Shown here: one piece after another, positions 7,095 through 11,199 of the stretch
How positions within the stretch are numbered: position 1 is the first letter of the stretch
Layout: each line of letters starts with the position of its first letter
Program-made: the position numbers and the translations under genes
Notes under the pieces: model-generated
What the model was told of the DNA's origin: nothing
The model's input: only the letters and a program-made list of their open reading frames with translations
The model's database searches: none
DNA from: JBGSWL01 sp041752455
GTDB lineage: Bacteria; Pseudomonadota; Alphaproteobacteria; Rhizobiales; Rhizobiaceae
NCBI GenBank assembly: GCA_041752455.1
Contig: JBGSWL010000090.1
Location: 1-11,199, forward strand
Direction of reading: 5' to 3'
DNA: 11,199 nucleotides

Positions 7095-7152
7095 GCAGCG
7101 CTGCGAAAAGGCCCCTTCGCCAAGAAAGAGCAGCGCTGCAATATTGCAGCGC
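7095..7152. promoter_or_regulatory. candidate operator: perfect 20-bp palindrome plus repeated GCAGCGCTGC in a divergent spacer
   Basis: In the 123-bp spacer between the adenosine kinase and EI24 genes, 7133-7152 is a perfect palindrome (GCGCTGCAAT/ATTGCAGCGC). The self-complementary 10-mer GCAGCGCTGC occurs at 7095-7104 and again at 7130-7139, starts 35 bp apart, the second overlapping the 20-mer. Half-site GCAGCGC appears a further time at 7146-7152. The cluster sits 40-97 bp upstream of the adenosine kinase ATG and 27 bp upstream of the EI24 ATG. This is where a dimeric regulator of a divergent pair would bind. An RNA stem of 8 bp with an ATAT loop is an alternative reading. I do not recognise the motif. 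Confidence 0.5.
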
Positions 7153-7178
7153 CAAGCCGATGATCCCATCTCGATGAC

Positions 7179-7904
7179 ATGATCATTTCATCCGCCCGCG
7201 CCGCCCTCGGCGAAATTCTTGATCCGGCGCTGCGCCGTGTGTTCTGGAAATCCATCGGCCTGACGATAGCCGGGCTGATCGCGATCTGGTTTGCCGTGCG
7301 CGCGCTTGTCGAAAGCCTCGCCTTGCCGTTCCTGACGGCTTGGGTGTCCGGTTTTGGCCTGCCTGACCTGCCGGAATGGACGAGCCTGTTCGGCATTGTC
7401 GCCGCCGTCATCGCCGGTATTGGTCTTGCAGCCGGTCTTGCCTTCCTGATCGGCCCGGTGTCGGCAGCCATCGCCGGCATATTCCTTGATGATGTTGCCG
7501 AACACATCGAGCGGCAGGACTACCCGCAGGACCCGCCGGGAAAGGCGATGGATATCGCCACCTCGATGCGGCTGTCTGTCCGGTTTTTCGGCGTGGTTGT
7601 CCTCGGCAATCTGGTGGCTCTCGCGCTTCTGCTGGTGCCGGGCGTCAACCTGATCGCTTTCTTTGCCGTCAATGGCTATCTGCTGGGGCGTGAATATTTC
7701 CAGTTTGCCGCCATGCGCTTCAACGATGAAGCCACCGCAAACCGGCTGCGCGCTGCCCATTCCGGCACGATTTTCGCAGCCGGACTTTTGATCGCGATGT
7801 TCCTGTCGGTGCCGATCGTCAACCTCTTGACGCCATTGTTCGGCGCGGCGCTGATGGTGCACCTGCACAAGGCGATTGCCCGGCGGGAAACCCTCAACCG
7901 ATGA
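7179..7904 (+). CDS. EI24 / CysZ-like integral membrane protein
   Basis: This 241-residue inner-membrane protein resembles the EI24-domain family that includes CysZ; rhizobial members are usually labelled 'sulfate transporter family protein'. Hydrophobic segments lie near 25-42, 69-106 (a hairpin pair), 133-165 and 196-226. An amphipathic charged stretch, DDVAEHIERQDYPQDPPGK (104-122), follows the first pair as in CysZ-like proteins, and VNGYLLGREYFQFAAMRF (164-181) is the family-like hallmark. In-frame stop TGA at 7161 limits the start to the ATG at 7179, which has no good Shine-Dalgarno. No cys genes are nearby, so a sulfate role is inherited from the family name only. Its last 11 bp overlap the nth 3' end on the other strand. 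Confidence 0.75.
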   Translation: MIISSARAALGEILDPALRRVFWKSIGLTIAGLIAIWFAVRALVESLALPFLTAWVSGFGLPDLPEWTSLFGIVAAVIAGIGLAAGLAFLIGPVSAAIAGIFLDDVAEHIERQDYPQDPPGKAMDIATSMRLSVRFFGVVVLGNLVALALLLVPGVNLIAFFAVNGYLLGREYFQFAAMRFNDEATANRLRAAHSGTIFAAGLLIAMFLSVPIVNLLTPLFGAALMVHLHKAIARRETLNR

Positions 7905-8658
7905 CCTGATCGGGCAGCGGCACCAGGGGTGCCGGTTCGCTGTTGGTCTTTTCCTTCGACTTGCAGATGTCTGCAATAACGCAGGCCACACAATCCGGCT
8001 TGCGCGCCTTGCAGGTGTAGCGTCCGTGCAGGATCAGCCAATGATGGGCATGGAAGAGATACTCTTCGGGAATGACCCGCATCAGGATCTCTTCCACCGC
8101 ATCGGGCGTCTTGCCCGGCGCAAGACCCATGCGGTTGCCGATCCGGAACACATGCGTGTCGACCGCCATGGTCGGAATGCCGAAGGCCATCGACATCACC
8201 ACATTGGCAGTCTTGCGCCCGACGCCGGGCAATCTGACCAGTTCCTCGCGGGTGCGGGGCACCTCGCCGCCGAAATCGTCCACCAGCTTCTGGCTGAGCG
8301 CGATCACGTTCTTGGCCTTGTTGCGCCACAGGCCGATCGTCTTGATGTAGTCGCACAGCTTCGCCTCACCGAGCGCCAGCATTTTCTGCGGGGTGTCGGC
8401 CACTGCAAAGAGCGCCCGCGTTGCCCGGTTGACGCCGGCATCGGTCGCCTGCGCCGACAGCGCAACCGCCACAAGCAACGTAAAGGCGTTGACATGTGCC
8501 AGTTCGCCCTGCGGTTCCGGCCGCTGGATCGACAGGCGTCGGAACATCTCGGTGATCTCCGCGCGGGTGTAGCGCGAGCGCACGGCACGGCGTTTCGGCT
8601 TGGCTTTTTGCGAGCCGGCGGCGATCTTGTCTTTGGGCAGGGGTTTATCAGCGGGCAT
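7894..8658 (-). CDS. nth: endonuclease III (DNA glycosylase/AP lyase)
   Basis: Nth excises oxidised pyrimidines and nicks the abasic site by beta-elimination in base excision repair. It is 254 residues, longer than the 211 of E. coli because of a basic N-terminal tail (about 1-30, rich in Lys and Arg) and a short C-terminal extension. ALSAQATDAGVN (66-77) is followed by the helix-hairpin-helix LPGVGRKTANVV (143-154) with catalytic Lys149, then VDTHVFRI (166-173) with catalytic Asp167. The [4Fe-4S] loop is C216-x6-C223-x2-C226-x5-C232. All key residues are present. The ATG at 8658 has only a weak AGG upstream. It diverges from the DUF2244 gene and converges on the EI24 gene. Confidence 0.97.
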   Translation of the reverse strand: MPADKPLPKDKIAAGSQKAKPKRRAVRSRYTRAEITEMFRRLSIQRPEPQGELAHVNAFTLLVAVALSAQATDAGVNRATRALFAVADTPQKMLALGEAKLCDYIKTIGLWRNKAKNVIALSQKLVDDFGGEVPRTREELVRLPGVGRKTANVVMSMAFGIPTMAVDTHVFRIGNRMGLAPGKTPDAVEEILMRVIPEEYLFHAHHWLILHGRYTCKARKPDCVACVIADICKSKEKTNSEPAPLVPLPDQVIG

Positions 8659-8690
8659 GGCGGCCTATAAACTCAAATTGACGACGGAAG

Positions 8691-8719
8691 CCAAGCACCA
8701 AGCACCGAAGCACGAAACA
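8691..8719. repeat. short imperfect tandem repeat, 7-8 bp unit
   Basis: CCAAGCA, CCAAGCA, CCGAAGCA and CGAAACA follow one another in the spacer between nth and the DUF2244 gene. The unit decays toward the 3' side and continues as CCAATGA. It lies 33 bp upstream of the nth start. No known element is recognised; slipped-strand expansion is the simple explanation. Confidence 0.5.
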
Positions 8720-8764
8720 CCAATGACGAACCAGGCGCTGCATACCACCAACGGGGAAGACGAA

Positions 8765-9244
8765 ATGCCGGACGCCTCTGCAGAACAGCCGGTGTTTTCC
8801 GCTGTTCTGGTGCCGCACCGGTCGATGACAACCGGTGGTTTTGCCGTGCTGATGGCGGTGGTGATCGCGCTCTGCGCGTCGAACGCCGCGTTCTACTGGA
8901 CCCTAGGCGCCTGGCCGGTCGCCCTTTTCATGTTGGTTGACGTGCTGATCCTGTGGTTTGCCATCAAGCTGTCCTACCGCTCAGGCCGTGTCAGCGAGGA
9001 AATCCAGCTGACCCGCCTTGGCCTGACCGTTCGAAAGATCGAGCCGAACGGCAAACAGCGCGAGCACACCTTCCGGACGCTTTGGGCGCGGTTTCACGTG
9101 GAGCGCGATAATGCCCGCGGCATCACCCGGATGCAGATCCGCGGCGAAGGCGTCGTCTCCACCATCGGCTCGTTCCTCAATCCCGATGACAAGGAAAGTT
9201 TCGCCAAGGCGTTCCAGTCGGCGCTTGCGACTGCGCGGCGGTAA
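8765..9244 (+). CDS. DUF2244 domain-containing membrane protein
   Basis: This is a 159-residue alphaproteobacterial protein of the DUF2244 family, function unknown. PVFSAVLVPHRSM (9-21) leads into two hydrophobic segments, about 25-45 and 50-68, with a short turn, so the N-terminal third is a membrane hairpin. The C-terminal part is a soluble beta-rich segment with YRSGRVSEEIQLTRLGLTVR (71-90), WARFHVER (107-114), and the conserved GSFLNPDDKESFAKAFQSAL (135-154). The ATG at 8765 has GGGGA seven bases upstream and gives the usual short N-terminus. Longer starts at 8723 and 8600 lack a ribosome binding site, and the last one runs antisense into nth. A palindromic repeat follows its stop codon. 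Confidence 0.85.
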   Translation: MPDASAEQPVFSAVLVPHRSMTTGGFAVLMAVVIALCASNAAFYWTLGAWPVALFMLVDVLILWFAIKLSYRSGRVSEEIQLTRLGLTVRKIEPNGKQREHTFRTLWARFHVERDNARGITRMQIRGEGVVSTIGSFLNPDDKESFAKAFQSALATARR

Positions 9245-9249
9245 AGGAA

Positions 9250-9295
9250 GCAATTCCAGCGAAAGTGGGAACCGGTTTCGCGCCCGGAATTGTGC
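9250..9295. repeat. rhizobial-type intergenic palindromic repeat
   Basis: The outer arms CAATTCC (9251-9257) and GGAATTG (9286-9292) and inner arms CGAAA (9260-9264) and TTTCG (9276-9280) pair around the loop GTGGGAACCGG, with an asymmetric internal bulge (AG versus CGCCC). From memory, read on the minus strand, it closely resembles a dispersed palindrome frequent between genes in rhizobial and Agrobacterium genomes (CAATTCCGGACGGAAAACCG ... CTGGAATTG). It begins six bases after the DUF2244 stop codon, so it may also shape the end of that transcript. Confidence 0.7.
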
Positions 9296-9308
9296 AGAGA
9301 ATGGGACG

Positions 9309-9366
9309 AAAGCGCCGAGGCTTTTTTGAAAGCCGAAGCGCACCCATCAAGTTTCGGGTGGAAGCG
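9309..9366. repeat. second and third hairpins of the same spacer; possible mosaic element or terminator
   Basis: GGCTTT-TTTG-AAAGCC (9319-9334) is a 6-bp inverted repeat. An alternative fold pairs AAAGC (9309-9313) with GCTTT (9320-9324), followed by Ts, and could act as a weak terminator for the DUF2244 gene. Next, CACCC (9341-9345) and GGGTG (9356-9360) form a hairpin flanked exactly by direct repeats of GAAGCG (9335-9340 and 9361-9366). Together with the palindrome at 9250-9295 this makes about 115 bp of stacked hairpins, reminiscent of the RIME mosaic elements of rhizobia. No gene lies in this spacer. Confidence 0.4.
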
Positions 9367-9421
9367 TCGCGCCCCATGTGGTCTCGTCATGGCACACACT
9401 GGACAAGACGAGGCATTCCCC

Positions 9422-10354
9422 ATGGCCCAGCCGCAGGCACAACTCATCCGGCCCGTCGAGACCGGTGGCGACTATGCGCTGATTGCCGATCTCATCGGTC
9501 ATTTGTCGGAGCACTGGCGCGACCAGCCCTCGCTGGACGAACTCGCGCGCCGCACTGGCATGGAGCCGACCGCCTTGCAGAAACTCTTCACCCGCTGGTG
9601 CGGTCTGTCGCCGAAAGCCTTCCTGCAAGCGGTGACCATCGACCATGCACGGCGCATGCTGGACGAGGGCCTGCCGCTGCTGGAAATGTCCTATGAACTG
9701 GGTCTGTCCGGGCCCGGCCGTCTGCACGACCTCTTCGTCACCCACGAGGCGATGACACCCGGCGAGATCAAGGCGCGCGGGCAGGGCCTGACGATTCGCT
9801 GGGGCTGGCACCTGTCGCCATTTGGCCGCGCATTGCTGATGGTCACTGAGCGCGGCCTTGCAGGCCTTGCCTTTGCCGACCCTGCCAGCGAAGCCGACAC
9901 CTTTGCCGACATGGCGGGCCGCTGGCCATTTGCGGACTATGTCGAGGACATGGCCGCGACCGCCCCCTACGCGGCCCGGGTCTTTGCGCCGGAACGCTGG
10001 CGCGCCGACGAACCGCTGCGGGTCGTCCTGATCGGCACCGACTTTCAGGTTTCGGTCTGGGAGGCGTTGCTCAAGATCCCGATGGGCCGTGCGCTGCCCT
10101 ATTCATCGATTGCCCAAGACATCGGCAAGCCGAAGGCCTCCCGCGCCGTCGGCGCCGCCGTCGGCGCCAATCCGGTGTCGTTCGTGGTTCCATGCCATCG
10201 CGCCATGGGCAAATCCGGCGCCCTCACCGGCTATCACTGGGGCCTGACCCGCAAACGCGCCATGCTCGGCTGGGAAGCCGGGCAGTTGGCGGGGGCTGAC
10301 CCCTCAATGCGCCTTGCTCATATCCCCCAGCACGCGCTTGTCGGCGACCGTTGA
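9422..10354 (+). CDS. fused AraC-type HTH / methylated-DNA-[protein]-cysteine S-methyltransferase (Ada-like, no N-terminal Ada domain)
   Basis: This protein removes methyl groups from O6-methylguanine by transfer to its own cysteine and probably also acts as a transcription regulator. From the ATG at 9422 (GAGG eight bases upstream) it is 310 residues. Residues about 18-118 are an AraC-type double HTH (PSLDELARRTGMEPTALQKL, MSYELGLSGPGRLHDLF). Residues about 130-200 are the ribonuclease-like methyltransferase N-domain. FQVSVWEALLKIPMGRALPYSSIA (208-231) and VVPCHRAMGKSGALTGYHWG (255-274) form the active site with acceptor Cys258. The zinc-binding methylphosphotriester domain of E. coli Ada is absent, so its activating signal must differ from that of Ada. 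The last 16 residues are read antisense to the gpmA 3' end and look like a gained extension. Earlier in-frame ATGs (9290, 9389) lie in the repeat-rich spacer and lack ribosome binding sites. Confidence 0.9.
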   Translation: MAQPQAQLIRPVETGGDYALIADLIGHLSEHWRDQPSLDELARRTGMEPTALQKLFTRWCGLSPKAFLQAVTIDHARRMLDEGLPLLEMSYELGLSGPGRLHDLFVTHEAMTPGEIKARGQGLTIRWGWHLSPFGRALLMVTERGLAGLAFADPASEADTFADMAGRWPFADYVEDMAATAPYAARVFAPERWRADEPLRVVLIGTDFQVSVWEALLKIPMGRALPYSSIAQDIGKPKASRAVGAAVGANPVSFVVPCHRAMGKSGALTGYHWGLTRKRAMLGWEAGQLAGADPSMRLAHIPQHALVGDR

Positions 10355-10945
10355 ATCCGCGTGCAGGCGGTAGACCATCGGCACGCCGGTGCCGAGGTTG
10401 AGTTCGAGGATGGCTTCCTTGCTCATCCGGTCGAGCACCATGACGAGTGAGCGCAGCGAGTTGCCGTGTGCGGCGACGAGAACGCTCTGCCCGCGCAGCA
10501 CGCGCGGCAGGATTTCGGTCATGTAGTAGGGCCAGACGCGCGCGCCGGTATCGCGCAGGCTCTCGCCTTCCGCGCCGGGCGGCGGCACGTCATAGGACCG
10601 GCGCCAGATATGCACCTGCTCCTCGCCCCATTTGGCGCGGGCATCATCCTTGTTGAGGCCGGCCAGATCACCATAGTTGCGTTCGTTGAGCGCCTGGTCG
10701 TGGATGGTTTCGAGGTCCGGCTGGCCGACCCCGTCGAGGATCATCTGGCAGGTCTTTTCGGCGCGTTGCAGCACCGAGGTAAAGGCGACATCAAAATGCA
10801 GGCCCTCATTGGCGAGCACGCGGCCCGCCTCGATCGCCTCTTCCACGCCCTGCTGCGTAAGGTCCGGGTCTTTCCAGCCGGTGAACAGGTTGAGCTTGTT
10901 CCATTCGCTCTGGCCGTGGCGCACAAGGACAAGGGTTCCGGACAT
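10304..10945 (-). CDS. gpmA: 2,3-bisphosphoglycerate-dependent phosphoglycerate mutase
   Basis: GpmA interconverts 3- and 2-phosphoglycerate in glycolysis and gluconeogenesis through a phosphohistidine. It is 213 residues, the short form common in alphaproteobacteria (E. coli has 250). LVRHGQSEWNKLNLFTGWKD (7-26) carries the phosphorylated His10. TSVLQRAEKT (56-65) carries the conserved Arg. LNERNYGDLAGLNK (86-99) holds the acid Glu, and AAHGNSLR (158-165) the second His160. The ATG at 10945 has GGAG nine bases upstream. dapB ends 26 bp before it on the same strand, so the two are likely co-transcribed. Its last 51 bp overlap the Ada-like gene on the other strand. Confidence 0.96.
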   Translation of the reverse strand: MSGTLVLVRHGQSEWNKLNLFTGWKDPDLTQQGVEEAIEAGRVLANEGLHFDVAFTSVLQRAEKTCQMILDGVGQPDLETIHDQALNERNYGDLAGLNKDDARAKWGEEQVHIWRRSYDVPPPGAEGESLRDTGARVWPYYMTEILPRVLRGQSVLVAAHGNSLRSLVMVLDRMSKEAILELNLGTGVPMVYRLHADSTVADKRVLGDMSKAH

Positions 10946-10971
10946 GGTTTTTCTCTCCCGTTGGTGAAGGG

Positions 10972-11199
10972 CTAGGTGAGCCCGAGGACGTCGCGCATCG
11001 AATAAAGGCCCGGCGCCTTGCCATGCGCCCAGACGGCGGCAGCAACGGCGCCGCGCGCAAAGATCGAGCGGTCCTCCGCATGGTGCGACAGGATCACCCG
11101 CTCGCCGGGGCCGGCAAGAATGACCGAATGGTCGCCGACAACCGATCCGCCGCGCAGCGAGGCAAAGCCGATGGCGCCATCCGGGCGGGGGCCGGTGTG
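10972..11199 (-). CDS. dapB: 4-hydroxy-tetrahydrodipicolinate reductase, 5' part cut by window edge
   Basis: DapB reduces hydroxy-tetrahydrodipicolinate with NAD(P)H in the diaminopimelate/lysine pathway. Only the last 75 residues are present; the frame is open to the window edge and ends at TAG (10974-10972). The fragment has GAIGFASLRGGSVVGDHSV (8-26), SHHAEDRSIFARGAVAAAVW (38-57) and the terminal KAPGLYSMRDVLGL (61-74), all typical of the C-terminal substrate-binding and tetramerisation domain, including the HRAEDR-type motif (here HHAEDR). It is the upstream partner of gpmA. The missing N-terminal Rossmann domain should lie immediately beyond the right edge. Confidence 0.93.
   Translation of the reverse strand, partial: HTGPRPDGAIGFASLRGGSVVGDHSVILAGPGERVILSHHAEDRSIFARGAVAAAVWAHGKAPGLYSMRDVLGLT

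Noticed and set aside
7056..7169. 38-residue N-terminal extension of the adenosine kinase, with a hydrophobic AALLFLG stretch
   Set aside because: The ATG at 7055 has a good GAGGGG site and starts the conserved fold; the extension is simply the palindromic spacer read in frame.
7876..8670. 264-codon plus-strand open frame opposite nth
   Set aside because: Antisense shadow; nth on the other strand has all catalytic and cluster residues.
9290..9421. Longer start for the Ada-like protein
   Set aside because: The extra residues come from the repeat-rich spacer, the early ATGs lack ribosome binding sites, and 9422 has GAGG at good spacing.
1..11199. Defence system, prophage, integron or CRISPR array
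   Set aside because: Every sizeable frame is accounted for by a housekeeping family; there are no regularly spaced repeats, integrase or transposase motifs, or unusual base composition blocks.

Overview
The window is high-GC, gene-dense chromosomal DNA that looks like an alphaproteobacterium of the Hyphomicrobiales (rhizobial) group. The evidence is the protein sequence style (RdgB with YTADWAE, a short 213-residue GpmA, a rhizobial-type PfkB adenosine kinase, DUF2244), hrcA-grpE standing apart from dnaKJ, and an intergenic palindromic repeat of a kind scattered through rhizobial genomes. I cannot name a genus. No phage, transposase, CRISPR, tRNA or rRNA gene is visible. The contents are core housekeeping genes, and I did not find an undescribed defence, mobile or biosynthetic system.

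Left block (1-3355, minus strand): a tight four-gene run transcribed rph -> rdgB -> hemW -> rsmI. It encodes RNase PH, the ITP/XTP pyrophosphatase, the radical-SAM heme chaperone and the 16S rRNA C1402 2'-O-methyltransferase. The last three genes are joined by gaps or overlaps of a few bases. rsmI runs off the left edge.

Heat-shock block (3465-6053, plus strand): hrcA (repressor of class I heat-shock genes), grpE (DnaK nucleotide exchange factor) and, 2 bp after the grpE stop, a UPF0126/TRIC-type membrane channel gene. rph and hrcA diverge from a 109-bp spacer with a plausible sigma-70 promoter for hrcA and no CIRCE operator. The channel gene meets a convergent PfkB-type adenosine kinase gene (6057-7055, minus) with a 3-bp gap.

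Middle block (7055-9244): the adenosine kinase and an EI24/CysZ-like membrane protein gene diverge from a 123-bp spacer holding a perfect 20-bp palindrome and a repeated GCAGCGCTGC, the best candidate operator in the window. The EI24 gene overlaps convergent nth (endonuclease III) by 11 bp. nth diverges from a small DUF2244 membrane protein gene.

Right block (9245-11199): a 177-bp spacer holds a rhizobial-type palindromic repeat plus two more short hairpins. It is followed by a fused AraC-type HTH / O6-methylguanine-DNA methyltransferase gene, whose 3' end overlaps gpmA on the opposite strand by 51 bp. gpmA lies 26 bp downstream of dapB in the same minus-strand unit; dapB is cut by the right edge. 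nth and the methyltransferase are two DNA-repair genes close together. There is no gene-free stretch above 300 bp.
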